62,951 nucleotides of DNA from Paraburkholderia phenazinium (GTDB taxonomy: Bacteria > Pseudomonadota > Gammaproteobacteria > Burkholderiales > Burkholderiaceae): the NCBI RefSeq assembly GCF_900100735.1, contig NZ_FNCJ01000032.1, positions 1 to 62,951 of the forward strand, written 5' to 3'. A program made the translations under genes and the position numbers. How positions within the stretch are numbered: the first letter of the stretch is position 1; every line of letters begins with the position of its first letter. Below, one piece after another: positions 52,807 to 61,437 of this stretch. The notes below the pieces were generated by a model, which saw nothing but the letters and a program-made list of their open reading frames with translations, did not search any database and was not told the DNA's origin.

Positions 52807-53916
52807 ATGGCGGACTTGAACGCGGAAATCGCCATGAAAGGTTCGCCGGGTAGCCAGCCGCTGCGTGAGGCGCCGCTCCTGCCAAGGCTGATCAAGCTGG
52901 TCGACTATCATCGGCGCGCCTGCCCTGCTTACGCACGCATCCTTGCTGCCATCGGGCACCCGCCCGCCCGGCACTATGAGGATTTGCGCGAACTGCCGTG
53001 GTTGCCGGTGCGACTGTTCAAGGAGCATCCGTTAGTCAGCACGGAGCGCGAACAGGTCGCGGTGCTCACTTCGTCGGGCACCACCGGAACGGGTGTGACC
53101 CAGATCGCGCTGGACCGCGATGCCGCTGAACGCCAGCGTCTGATGCTTATCGCGACGCTGGAGAAGATCACCGGCCCGCGCCGTCTGCCGCTTCTGATCA
53201 TCGATTCGCCCTCGTCGGTACGCGCAGAACGGTCGTCCATCCGCGGCGCCACGGTGCTGGGCGTGATGAATGTCGGCCGCGAACACGTCTTTGCTCTCGA
53301 CGACCAACAGCACATCGATGCAAACGCAGTCGAGCATTTCCTGCAACGCCACGCTCATGCGGCCTTTCTGATCTTCGGATTTACGTCTCTGGTCTGGACA
53401 CGGTTCTACGAACTGGCCCGGACGCGCGCTTTCGATCTCGGCAACGCGTTGTTGCTACACACCGGCGGTTGGAAAAAATTAGCTGACCAGGCCGTTTCCC
53501 CGCAAGTCTTCCGCACGCGCTTTCGCGAGGACACCGGCCTCGTGCGCTGCCACAATTTCTACGGCATGGTCGAACAAGGCGGCACCATTCACATCGAATC
53601 CGCCTCGGGAGATGGCTTGTATTGCCCTGATTTCGCCGACGTCATCGTGCGCGACCCGCAAACCTGGGAAGAAGCCGCCGTCGGCACGCCAGGCGTAATC
53701 GAAGTGCTGAGTTCCGCTTGCCGCGCGCATCCGGGCCACGTGCTGCTGACCGAGGACCTCGGCGTCGTACACGGCGTCGACGACGGCGAATGGCCCGGCA
53801 AGCGCTTTAGCGTGCTCGGCAGGCTGGCGCGCGCCGAACCGCGCGGCTGCTCGGATACGCGGCCTGAAACGCTGCCTCAAACGCTGCTTGAAGCCCCCTC
53901 CGGAGGACGGCCATGA
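52807..53916 (+). CDS. LuxE-like acyl-protein synthetase
   Basis: A 369-residue protein of the ANL-like LuxE family. The ATP-binding loop is VLTSSGTTGTGVTQIAL (about residue 87-103) and HTGGWKKLADQ is the second LuxE signature; FYGMVEQGGTI matches the LuxE core. LuxE activates a fatty acid as an AMP ester and forms an acyl-enzyme that feeds LuxC. With the ACP just upstream it may load or unload carrier-bound acyl groups. Its stop overlaps the next gene (ATGA). Confidence 0.88.
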   Translation: MADLNAEIAMKGSPGSQPLREAPLLPRLIKLVDYHRRACPAYARILAAIGHPPARHYEDLRELPWLPVRLFKEHPLVSTEREQVAVLTSSGTTGTGVTQIALDRDAAERQRLMLIATLEKITGPRRLPLLIIDSPSSVRAERSSIRGATVLGVMNVGREHVFALDDQQHIDANAVEHFLQRHAHAAFLIFGFTSLVWTRFYELARTRAFDLGNALLLHTGGWKKLADQAVSPQVFRTRFREDTGLVRCHNFYGMVEQGGTIHIESASGDGLYCPDFADVIVRDPQTWEEAAVGTPGVIEVLSSACRAHPGHVLLTEDLGVVHGVDDGEWPGKRFSVLGRLARAEPRGCSDTRPETLPQTLLEAPSGGRP

Positions 53917-54680
53917 GTGGTCTGCTCGAGGGCAAGCGCCTGCTGATTACCGGCATCATCAACTACGCCTCGATTGCCTTTGCCGTCGCGCAACTCGCGC
54001 AGCAGCAAGGCGCACAGCTTGTTCTCACCGGTCACGGCCGCCTGCACATGGTCGAAGAAGCTGCCCGAAGGCTGCCGCAGACGCCGCCGGTCATCGAGCT
54101 CGACGTCACCCGAGACGAGCAACTGGCGTCCCTGGCCGAGCGCGTGGGCCGACACGTGCCGCGCCTCGACGGCGTCGTGCATGCCATCGCCTACGCGCCT
54201 CACGCGGCGATCTGCGATGACTTTCTGGCCGCGGGCTGGGCCGATGTGCAATCCACCCTGCAGGTATCCACCTATTCGCTGGCGGCGCTCGTTGGCGCGG
54301 CGTTGCCCCTGATGCATCCGGGCAGCGCAATCGTCGGCCTCGATTTCGACGCTGCGGTGGCCTGGTCCGGTTACGACTGGATGGGCGTGGCAAAAGCCGG
54401 GCTGGAAGCGAGTGCACGCTACCTGGCCCGCGATCTGGGTCCACGCGGCATACGCGTGAATCTGGTCGCGGCCGGCCCGTTGCGCACCGTTGCTGCGCGT
54501 GGTGAACCGCGCTTCCAGGACATCGTCACCGCCTGGCATGCGCGTGCCCCGCTCGGCTGGAATCCGGCCGACGCCGGCGGCGTCGCACGTGCCTGCGTAG
54601 CCCTGCTGTCGGACTGGTTTCCCGCCACCACCGGCGAAATTGTGCATGCCGATGGTGGTTTTCACGCAATCGGCGCCTGA
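53913..54680 (+). CDS. InhA-type enoyl-ACP reductase
   Basis: A 255-residue short-chain reductase with the enoyl-reductase form of the active site: Tyr154 and Lys161 in SGYDWMGVAKAGLE. GLLEGKRLLITGIINYASIA, AQLVLTGHGRL, IVGLDFDAAVAW and RVNLVAAGPLRTVA read like the actinobacterial InhA rather than the FabI usual in beta-proteobacteria. It would reduce trans-2-enoyl-ACP with NADH. The close likeness to InhA is a judgement by eye and suggests acquisition from a high-GC Gram-positive source. Confidence 0.85.
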   Translation: MSGLLEGKRLLITGIINYASIAFAVAQLAQQQGAQLVLTGHGRLHMVEEAARRLPQTPPVIELDVTRDEQLASLAERVGRHVPRLDGVVHAIAYAPHAAICDDFLAAGWADVQSTLQVSTYSLAALVGAALPLMHPGSAIVGLDFDAAVAWSGYDWMGVAKAGLEASARYLARDLGPRGIRVNLVAAGPLRTVAARGEPRFQDIVTAWHARAPLGWNPADAGGVARACVALLSDWFPATTGEIVHADGGFHAIGA

Positions 54681-54702
54681 AGAGGGGCCGCTCCGGAGGG
54701 CG

Positions 54703-55473
54703 ATGATGAATGTGACGAGCTTCAGTGGCCCGCGCTTCGACAATCGCGTTGCGGTCGTGATTGGCGGCACACGCGGCATCGGACGCGCCAGTGCGCGGCT
54801 GCTGGCCGAAGCAGGCGCGAGCGTCGTGCTGACCGGCAAGGACCGTGAATCAGCGGAACGCGAGGCACAACGAATCACAGCCGAATGCGGCGTCGCCGCC
54901 ACCGGGCTCGCTCTGCAATTGGGCGAATACGCGCTGATCAGCCCTGCCATCAAGACGATTGCCGCCGATCATGGCGCGATCGACGCTCTTGTACTCAGTG
55001 CGGGCGTAATGCAGAGCACGCCGTTGGGACTTACCACGGAGTCGGTCGCGCGCCATCTGCTCGACATCAATCTGCTCGGCGCCGTCGAGGTGCTGCAGGC
55101 CACGGCGAAAGTGATGATGCGTCGTCGCCGGGGCGCCATCGTCCTGCTCGCGTCGTTGGTAGGCGAGCGCGGCGCGCCCGGCCAGGCAGTCTATGCCGCG
55201 GCCAAGGCCGGGGTCGCCGCGCTGGCCCGTTCAGCGTCGAAGGAACTCGGCCCGCTCGGCATTCGAGTCAATGCAGTAGCGCCCGGCCTGATCGACACCG
55301 ATCTGCTGGCGGACCTGCCACCCGATGTCGTCACCGCGCGTTGTGCACAGACCTCGTTGCGCAGGCTCGGCACAGCCGAGGAAGTCGCCGGGGCAATTCG
55401 TTTCTTGCTGAGTGACGAAGCATCTTTTATCACCGGGCAAGTGCTGGGCGTCGACGGAGGGCTGGCCCTATGA
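54703..55473 (+). CDS. FabG-like 3-oxoacyl-ACP reductase (SDR)
   Basis: A 256-residue classical SDR. NADP-binding motif VVIGGTRGIGRAS (residues 18-30), NNAG-equivalent LVLSAGV, catalytic Ser in LLASLVG, Tyr/Lys in YAAAKAGVAAL, and the C-terminal ITGQVLGVDGGLAL tail of FabG. The ATG at 54703 follows CGGAGGG; ATG 54706 is an alternative. It would reduce a 3-oxo acyl thioester before dehydration and the enoyl reductase step. Confidence 0.9.
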   Translation: MMNVTSFSGPRFDNRVAVVIGGTRGIGRASARLLAEAGASVVLTGKDRESAEREAQRITAECGVAATGLALQLGEYALISPAIKTIAADHGAIDALVLSAGVMQSTPLGLTTESVARHLLDINLLGAVEVLQATAKVMMRRRRGAIVLLASLVGERGAPGQAVYAAAKAGVAALARSASKELGPLGIRVNAVAPGLIDTDLLADLPPDVVTARCAQTSLRRLGTAEEVAGAIRFLLSDEASFITGQVLGVDGGLAL

Positions 55474-55547
55474 ACGCATTCGGCTCGCACGCGTGCCTGA
55501 TCGATGCCACTAGCGCGCGCAGTTGAAGCGGCGCGGAGCTGGAGACC

Positions 55548-56891
55548 ATGGTCCGCGTCATGGAACACGAACTGCATGCGATCCCTGCCGGGTTGCTCCT
55601 GATGCCCGCCGCCTGGACGATCAGCAACGTCTGCCGCTATCTCGCCGCGTTGCGGCAAGGCCGGCCCATCGCCCTGCTCGACCCACAAATCGAAAGCGAC
55701 ACGCTCGTGGAACTGATGGCGCGGTTCGAGCCGGCCGCTCTCTGGCAGCCCGGACTCGAGCGGCCCGCACCGGCAGGCTATCGCAACGCCGGGTCCGGCT
55801 GGCTCAGGCAGACCCAGGCGGCGCCGGTTCATCCCGACCTGACCTTGCTGCTCACCACCTCCGGCTCCACCGGCGCGGCACGCATGGTGCGCCTGTCGCG
55901 CGTAGCCGTGCTGGCCAATGCGGATGCAATCGTGCAGGCACTGCACATCACGTCCGCTGACATCGCGCCCACCAGCCTGCCGTTTCATCTCGGCTACGGC
56001 TTGTCGGTGCTGAACAGCCATCTGGCCGCCGGCGCCACCCTCGTCGTGACTGCCCATCCTGTAATCGGCCCTGACTTCTGGGCAGCCGTCGATACCTATC
56101 GCGCCACCTCCTTCGCTGCCGTGTCGCATACCTACGAACTGCTGACGCGCTTGCGCTGGACACCCTTGGCTCATCCGAGCCTGCGCACACTGACCCAGTC
56201 CGGCAGCCGCATGCGTGCCGAACTGATCACCCGCCTCGCTCGCGACATTGGCCTCGCGGGCGGCCGCCTGCATCTCATGTACGGGCAAACCGAAGCGACG
56301 GCCCGCATGGCGGTTCTACCGGCGCAACGGGTCTTCGAGAAACCGGGCTCCGTCGGGCTGGCCGTCCCTGGTGGCCGTTTGTCGGTTCGTCTCGATTCCG
56401 GCGACGAAACCTGCCAGCACGATGTCTACGGAGAGGTCATCTATCGCGGCCCGAGCGTCATGATGGGCTATGCGGATAGCGCCGCCGACCTCGCCCGTGG
56501 CGACGATCAGCGCGGCGAACTGCATACCGGCGACATCGGCCACTTCGATCAGGATGGCTACCTTTATCTGGAGGGGCGGCTGAAACGAATGGCCAAACTG
56601 TTTGGCCTCCGGATCAATCTCGATGCAGTCGAGCGCCTTGCCAGCGAGGCGGGCGCGCAAGGCAGCAGCGCGGCCGTGTCGCTCAACGACGAAGCCATCG
56701 TGCTGTGGTGTGAAGGCGGGGCCGAAGCTGGCCAACTGGACAGCATCGCCCGGCGCGTCGCCCAGCAGTTGCATATCAACCACCGCGGCGTGCTGGCGCG
56801 CAGCATCGACAAGCTGCCGCTGCTGCGCAACGGCAAGATCGACTATCGTTCGTTGTCCCGTGCGGCTGCCGACACCGAGGCGTCGCGATGA
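55548..56891 (+). CDS. AMP-forming acyl-CoA/acyl-ACP ligase with an upstream in-frame TGA
   Basis: A 447-residue ANL ligase. The P-loop is TTSGSTGAARMV (about residue 103-114), with the aromatic/adenine motif MYGQTEATARM, the hinge region HTGDIGHFDQDGYLYLEGR and the A10 Lys in RNGKIDY. It would activate a carboxylate for transfer to CoA or the ACP. The start shown is ATG 55548 behind GGAG. In the same frame an ATG at 55470 overlaps the fabG-like stop (ATGA) and gives 18 plausible codons before a TGA at 55524-55526, after which the frame continues into this gene. The original start was probably 55470. Confidence 0.88.
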   Translation: MVRVMEHELHAIPAGLLLMPAAWTISNVCRYLAALRQGRPIALLDPQIESDTLVELMARFEPAALWQPGLERPAPAGYRNAGSGWLRQTQAAPVHPDLTLLLTTSGSTGAARMVRLSRVAVLANADAIVQALHITSADIAPTSLPFHLGYGLSVLNSHLAAGATLVVTAHPVIGPDFWAAVDTYRATSFAAVSHTYELLTRLRWTPLAHPSLRTLTQSGSRMRAELITRLARDIGLAGGRLHLMYGQTEATARMAVLPAQRVFEKPGSVGLAVPGGRLSVRLDSGDETCQHDVYGEVIYRGPSVMMGYADSAADLARGDDQRGELHTGDIGHFDQDGYLYLEGRLKRMAKLFGLRINLDAVERLASEAGAQGSSAAVSLNDEAIVLWCEGGAEAGQLDSIARRVAQQLHINHRGVLARSIDKLPLLRNGKIDYRSLSRAAADTEASR

Positions 56892-58114
56892 TCCGGTCAC
56901 TATTCCCGCCGGGCGCGCCGTGCGAAGCGGCTGCGTTACTCGCGCCCCTGCTCACGCCGGGGCCTCGTTCAACACTGCGCCTCGGCGACGAGCGCATGCT
57001 CGACTACCTCGACGCAGTCGGCCAACGTCTGCGCACCCCCGCCTATGCCCGTCGCTATCCGGAACTGGGTCCGCTCGGCGTCTGGTTGCGACGCGGGCAT
57101 CTGGTCGCCGAACTTACCCGGCTCGGCACCGATGCGCGCATCCAACGGTTCCCGCTAGGACTGTTATTTCATGTCGCACCCGGAAACGCCGACACGGTAT
57201 TCGTCTATTCGTGGGCGCTCGCTGCGTTGGCAGGAAACCGCAACGTCGTACGCGTGTCCGAGCGCGGCGGAGAGCTCACGCAAGCCGTGCTGGCCGTCCT
57301 CGTCGAAACGCTGGAGCAAGCCGATCCCATTGTGGCCGAAACGCAGCGGATCGTAAGCTACGACCACCGTGACGAGGCCGCGACCGCTGAATTTTCGGCA
57401 GCGTGCGATCTGCGCGTGCTATGGGGCGGCGATCAGGCGATTCGCGAGATTCGCGGCGCGCCGCTGCGGCCGGCGGCACGCGACCTCACCTTCCCCAATC
57501 GCTCGTCGTTCGCCGTGATCTGCGCCCACGCCTTACTCCGCGCCGAGACACCTGAGCAAAGACTGGCGGCGCAAGCGTTCCATACGGACGCCTACCTGTT
57601 CGGTCAGGCGGCATGCGCTTCGCCAGGCACTATCTTCTGGATCGGCACGGCGGCGGAGGTGGCTGACGCACAGGCCCTATTGGTCGCGTTGCTGGCGAGT
57701 ACCGTGGAGTCGCGCGGGCCACGCTCGGATGCAGCGATGTCGATTCAGAAGCATGTCGCTACTTACGGTCTGGCCGTCGAAGGAATCGCGGATGCCGTGC
57801 GCTTCGTCAGTAACGAAATCACCCTGGTGGATCTTTGCGCGCCTGTTTGCCCGCCGCGCCGCTGGCTTGGCACGGGTACCTTTGCACAGTGGCGCCTCGA
57901 TTCGCTCGACGAGATCGCCCCGCTGCTGCAACGGCAGGATCAAACGCTGGCTTATTTTGGCTTCACGGCAGACGAGATGGTGTCGTTGGCCGAGCGGCTC
58001 GAAGGCCGCGGTATCGACCGCTTCGTCCCGTTGGGGCGAGCTCTTGAGTTCGCGGCGATCTGGGACGGCTACGACCTGCTGCGCGAGTTCAGCCGGCTCG
58101 TCACCGTCAGCTGA
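56888..58114 (+). CDS. LuxC-like acyl reductase
   Basis: A 408-residue NADPH-dependent acyl reductase of the LuxC family, which belongs to the aldehyde dehydrogenase superfamily and runs it in the reducing direction. The catalytic Cys243 lies in LFGQAACASPGTIFW, the form seen in LuxC (GQQACSSP). LLFHVAPGNADTVFVYSWAL and NVVRVSERGG are further LuxC landmarks. It probably converts the acyl group from LuxE or the ligase into an aldehyde. No luciferase or LuxD gene is present. ATGA overlap with the ligase. Confidence 0.9.
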   Translation: MIRSLFPPGAPCEAAALLAPLLTPGPRSTLRLGDERMLDYLDAVGQRLRTPAYARRYPELGPLGVWLRRGHLVAELTRLGTDARIQRFPLGLLFHVAPGNADTVFVYSWALAALAGNRNVVRVSERGGELTQAVLAVLVETLEQADPIVAETQRIVSYDHRDEAATAEFSAACDLRVLWGGDQAIREIRGAPLRPAARDLTFPNRSSFAVICAHALLRAETPEQRLAAQAFHTDAYLFGQAACASPGTIFWIGTAAEVADAQALLVALLASTVESRGPRSDAAMSIQKHVATYGLAVEGIADAVRFVSNEITLVDLCAPVCPPRRWLGTGTFAQWRLDSLDEIAPLLQRQDQTLAYFGFTADEMVSLAERLEGRGIDRFVPLGRALEFAAIWDGYDLLREFSRLVTVS

Positions 58115-58136
58115 ATGTCTCACACGGAGTGCCACC

Positions 58137-59267
58137 ATGAGCGCTGCCGCAATCATCGAACTCACCCCTTGTGAAGCCCACGAACGCCAGCGTTCGGGTG
58201 CGCTGCTGGTGGACGTACGTGATGACGGCGAGCGTGCGGCGGGCATGGCTGAGGCCGCACTCGGCGTGAGCCGGGCACGTCTGGAAAACGATCCGGCTGC
58301 GTGGTTGCCGGACCCTGCGGCTGCGATCATGCTGATCTGCGCCGCGGGCATGCGCTCTATGCAGTGCGCGAAAGTGCTGCATGGTCGGGGCTATACCCAC
58401 CTTTATTCGGTCAGCGGCGGCACCAAGGCGTGGCAAGCAGCCGGCCTGCCGATGACCGAACCCACCGCGGACCTCGATTTCCTCGAACGCTATTCGCGTC
58501 ATCTACGCCTGTCCGAGATCGGGCTGGAAGGACAACGCAAGCTGGCGGCCGCCAGGGTGGCGCTGATCGGCGCCGGCGGCCTGGGTTCGCCTGCGGCGCT
58601 GTATCTCGCCGCCGCGGGCATCGGGCGCCTCACCGTGATCGATGACGACGTGGTCGATCGTAGCAACCTGCAGCGACAAGTGCTGCATAGGGATGCGGAT
58701 GTTGGCACGCTCAAGGTCGAATCGGCCGGCCGGACCTTGCGGGCGCTCAACCCGCACGTCGTGATCGAACTGCAGCGCACGCGTCTGCTCGCCGCTAACG
58801 TGGAGCGTTTGCTTGGCGGACACGACGTGGTGATCGACGGCTCCGACAATTTCTCCACCCGCTACCTCGTGAACGATGCCTGCGTGCGGCTGGGCGTGCC
58901 GATGGTCTACGGCGCGGTACAAGGATTCGACGGACAGGTCAGCGTATTCTGGCCGACGCATGAGGGCGGCAGTTGCTATCGCTGCCTGTTTCCGGAACCG
59001 CCGGCGCCCGAGTTCGCGCCCAACTGCTCCGAGGCCGGCGTGCTCGGGGTGCTGCCAGGCGTGATCGGATTGCTGCAGGCCACTGAAGCCATCAAACTGA
59101 TCCTCGATATCGGCGAGTCCCTGTCCGGCACGTTGCTGCAGTTCGACGCGCTGGGCATGCAATTCAACCGGCTACGTCTTGCGCGCGATCCGCATTGCCC
59201 GCGTTGCGGCGCAGGCGTCACGGCGGCGGACTACGTGGATCTACCGGCAGCCTGCGCGGCACACTGA
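58137..59267 (+). CDS. Rhodanese-MoeB/ThiF-type E1 sulfur-activating enzyme
   Basis: A 376-residue fusion. Residues 1-105 are a rhodanese domain with persulfide Cys68 in LICAAGMRSM. Residues 115-376 are an E1-like adenylyltransferase: GAGGLGSPAALYLA (145-158), zinc Cys pairs C280/C283 (SCYRCLF) and C354/C357 (HCPRCGA), and the conserved Cys297 in NCSEAGVLG. Rhodanese is usually C-terminal (MOCS3, MoeZ) and is N-terminal here. It would adenylate the Gly-Gly end of the carrier encoded at 52257 and convert it to a thiocarboxylate. Start ATG 58137 after ACGGAG. Confidence 0.93.
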   Translation: MSAAAIIELTPCEAHERQRSGALLVDVRDDGERAAGMAEAALGVSRARLENDPAAWLPDPAAAIMLICAAGMRSMQCAKVLHGRGYTHLYSVSGGTKAWQAAGLPMTEPTADLDFLERYSRHLRLSEIGLEGQRKLAAARVALIGAGGLGSPAALYLAAAGIGRLTVIDDDVVDRSNLQRQVLHRDADVGTLKVESAGRTLRALNPHVVIELQRTRLLAANVERLLGGHDVVIDGSDNFSTRYLVNDACVRLGVPMVYGAVQGFDGQVSVFWPTHEGGSCYRCLFPEPPAPEFAPNCSEAGVLGVLPGVIGLLQATEAIKLILDIGESLSGTLLQFDALGMQFNRLRLARDPHCPRCGAGVTAADYVDLPAACAAH

Positions 59268-59291
59268 CACGCGAGCGATTGGCCGCACCCC

Positions 59292-61232
59292 TCACCCCGC
59301 CGCATTCAACTTACGCCACAGTGTCGTCTTGCTGATCCCCAACGCCTCGCACACCTGATCCCGGTCGCCATTGAACGCCTCCAGCGCGGCGCGTATCTCG
59401 TCCGCTTCCACCCGGCGGCTGCGCTGGCGCAAGGTCAGCGCGGCGTCATTGCCTGCCGCGTCCTGCCGTACGAACAATTCCGGCGCGATCGACTGCAACA
59501 CTTCGTTCGTCAGCGCCGCGTCATCCGAATACGCCAGTTCGACGGTGATCCGCTCGATCACGTTCTGCAATTCCCGCACGTTACCGGGCCATGCGTGAGC
59601 GCTCAGCGATTCGCTGACCGCCGCGAGCACGCTCGACGCGTCAGCCGTAGTCCGAATGCGTGCCGCGAGACGCGGCTCACGACGCGCTGCCTGGCATAGC
59701 AACTCGGCCGCGAGCGGCATGAGGTCCACAAGCCGCTCGCGCAACGGCGGCAATGCAATGTTCAGAATATTGAGCCGGTAGTACAGATCGGCGCGGAAGT
59801 TGCCGCCCTCCACCGCCGCCGTCAACTCGCGGTGCGTCGCCGCCACGATCCGCACGTCGATTCGCGTCGGCTCTGTCGAGCCGAGCCGCACCACTTCACG
59901 CTCCTGCAGCACGCGCAGCAGTCGGCTTTGCAGCGGCAAGGGCATTTCGCCGATTTCATCGAGAAACAGCGTGCCACGGTGTGCCGCTTCGATCAGCCCG
60001 GCTTTGCCACCGCGCCGCGCGCCGGTAAACGCGCCCTCTTCGTAACCGAACAGTTCGCTCTCCAGCAAGGCCTCCGGAAACGCGCCGCAATTGAGCGCGA
60101 CAAACGGAAAGTCGCGCCGTGCGCTCAGATGATGCAGGCTCTGCGCGACCATCTCCTTGCCGGTACCGCTCTCGCCGCGAATCAGCACGGTGGCGTCCGA
60201 CATTGCGTAGCGCTGCACCAGTTGCCGGACCCGTTCGATCGCTGCACAGCTGCCGACCAGATCGTCGAGCCGGTAGCGTGCCACGAACTGCTGCGCACGC
60301 TGCCGCGAACGCAGCGTGCGGTCGAGCCGCTCCACGGCGCGTGACTCCTGAAACGTCAGCACCGTGCCCGTCGTCACCCCGTTGTCGACCAGCGGCCCTC
60401 GATGCACGACGTAGCTGATACCGCGCAGCGTTTCAAGCGATTCGCCCTCTTCATCCGGGACGGTGCCGGCCAGATCGGGCGCGAGTTCGAGCAGCGCACG
60501 GCCCACCGCCGCAGCGGGTTCGATGCCAAGCACCAGCGCCAGACGCTGGTTGATGGCTTCGACGCGGCCCTGTGCATCGAGTGCGACCACGCCGTCGCGC
60601 AAGTGCTGCAACACGTTGTCCAGACGGTGCCGCCGAACCGCTTCGCCCCACGTCGCCTGGGCGACTTCGAGCGCGGTATCGAAGGCCGCGCGCACCGAAG
60701 CACGCGAGTAGAGAAACACGGATTCGATGCCGGCCCGCGCGGCCAGGTCCGTGACGAGGCCCGGCCCGACGATCGTGCCCACGCCGCGATCGCGCAGGTC
60801 GAGCACGCAGGCTTCCGCATCCTGCGCCGACTGATACGACGCGAACACCACATCGATTCCATAGGCCGCCACGAAGCGGCGCAATTCGGCAGGCGTCTCG
60901 CCATACGTAACAAGCGCCACCGAGGATGCGTCACGCCGCGCCCGCGCCAGTGCGTGCATGACGTCGAAACCCGTGGGCGTGATCAGCACCACGGGCACAT
61001 CCACGCGCGCCTTCAGATACGTGCCGTTGGAGCCGGCCGCGACCACGATGTCGGGGCGGTCCTTGCCTGCCGAAGCGATTTCGTTGACGGCGTCTTCATA
61101 GCCGCGCGACACCAGCCGCAAATCGGCACGGGTGTCGTATTCGTCGGCGATATCGCGAAACAGGTCGCGCAGTTTGCTGATGCCGATGGCCCAGACGCGG
61201 GGCCGGGAGCCGGGTTCGGGAGGTCGGTTCAT
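59292..61232 (-). CDS. prpR: Propionate catabolism regulator PrpR (sigma-54 activator)
   Basis: A 646-residue activator. The N-terminal 190 residues form the PrpR_N sensor domain, a PAS-like segment follows (about 205-300), then the AAA+ core with Walker A GESGTGKE, the sigma-54 contact loop EEGAFTGARRG and R-finger region, and a Fis-type helix-turn-helix at the end (VCEALGISKTTLWRKL). In other bacteria it senses 2-methylcitrate. It is divergent from prpB, whose sigma-54 promoter lies in the shared gap. Convergent with the biosynthetic operon (25 bases apart). Confidence 0.95.
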   Translation of the reverse strand: MNRPPEPGSRPRVWAIGISKLRDLFRDIADEYDTRADLRLVSRGYEDAVNEIASAGKDRPDIVVAAGSNGTYLKARVDVPVVLITPTGFDVMHALARARRDASSVALVTYGETPAELRRFVAAYGIDVVFASYQSAQDAEACVLDLRDRGVGTIVGPGLVTDLAARAGIESVFLYSRASVRAAFDTALEVAQATWGEAVRRHRLDNVLQHLRDGVVALDAQGRVEAINQRLALVLGIEPAAAVGRALLELAPDLAGTVPDEEGESLETLRGISYVVHRGPLVDNGVTTGTVLTFQESRAVERLDRTLRSRQRAQQFVARYRLDDLVGSCAAIERVRQLVQRYAMSDATVLIRGESGTGKEMVAQSLHHLSARRDFPFVALNCGAFPEALLESELFGYEEGAFTGARRGGKAGLIEAAHRGTLFLDEIGEMPLPLQSRLLRVLQEREVVRLGSTEPTRIDVRIVAATHRELTAAVEGGNFRADLYYRLNILNIALPPLRERLVDLMPLAAELLCQAARREPRLAARIRTTADASSVLAAVSESLSAHAWPGNVRELQNVIERITVELAYSDDAALTNEVLQSIAPELFVRQDAAGNDAALTLRQRSRRVEADEIRAALEAFNGDRDQVCEALGISKTTLWRKLNAAG

Positions 61233-61288
61233 GGCTGGCCGCCGGGGGCGGCCCTCAAAACGTGAGAGCAGCCATTATGAACCCGTCG

Positions 61289-61302
61289 TTTCAATTATGA
61301 AA
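61289..61302. promoter_or_regulatory. Palindrome, candidate PrpR-binding site
   Basis: TTTCA-ATTA-TGAAA is a perfect inverted repeat about 90 bases upstream of the sigma-54 promoter, the right distance for an enhancer-type activator site. The assignment to PrpR is inference. Confidence 0.45.
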
Positions 61303-61389
61303 TGCGAAATTCCATTTGTGCATCCTGACGGCAAGGCCGCTATCTCACAAACCTACAGCTAATCAACGACTTACCTCGCTAACTCACAC

Positions 61390-61405
61390 TGGCCCGCTCC
61401 TTGCA
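61390..61405 (+). promoter_or_regulatory. Sigma-54 (-24/-12) promoter of prpB
   Basis: TGGCCC, five bases, then TTGCA match the sigma-54 consensus TGGCAC-N5-TTGCA. Transcription would begin near 61415, before the GTG of prpB at 61438, which rules out the GTG at 61411 as the real start. Confidence 0.85.
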
Positions 61406-61437
61406 CTACAGTGTCCCAATATCACCGGGAGACACAC

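Noticed and set aside
56888..58114. A bioluminescence (lux) operon
   Set aside because: LuxC-like and LuxE-like proteins are present but there is no luciferase (LuxA/LuxB) or LuxD, and the neighbours are sulfur-transfer and carrier-protein enzymes.
52257..59267. The sulfur carrier and E1 as part of ordinary thiamine or molybdopterin synthesis
   Set aside because: No thiG, thiE, thiO, moaE or moeA gene is nearby, and the genes are embedded in an operon with an ACP and acyl enzymes. A dual role cannot be fully excluded.
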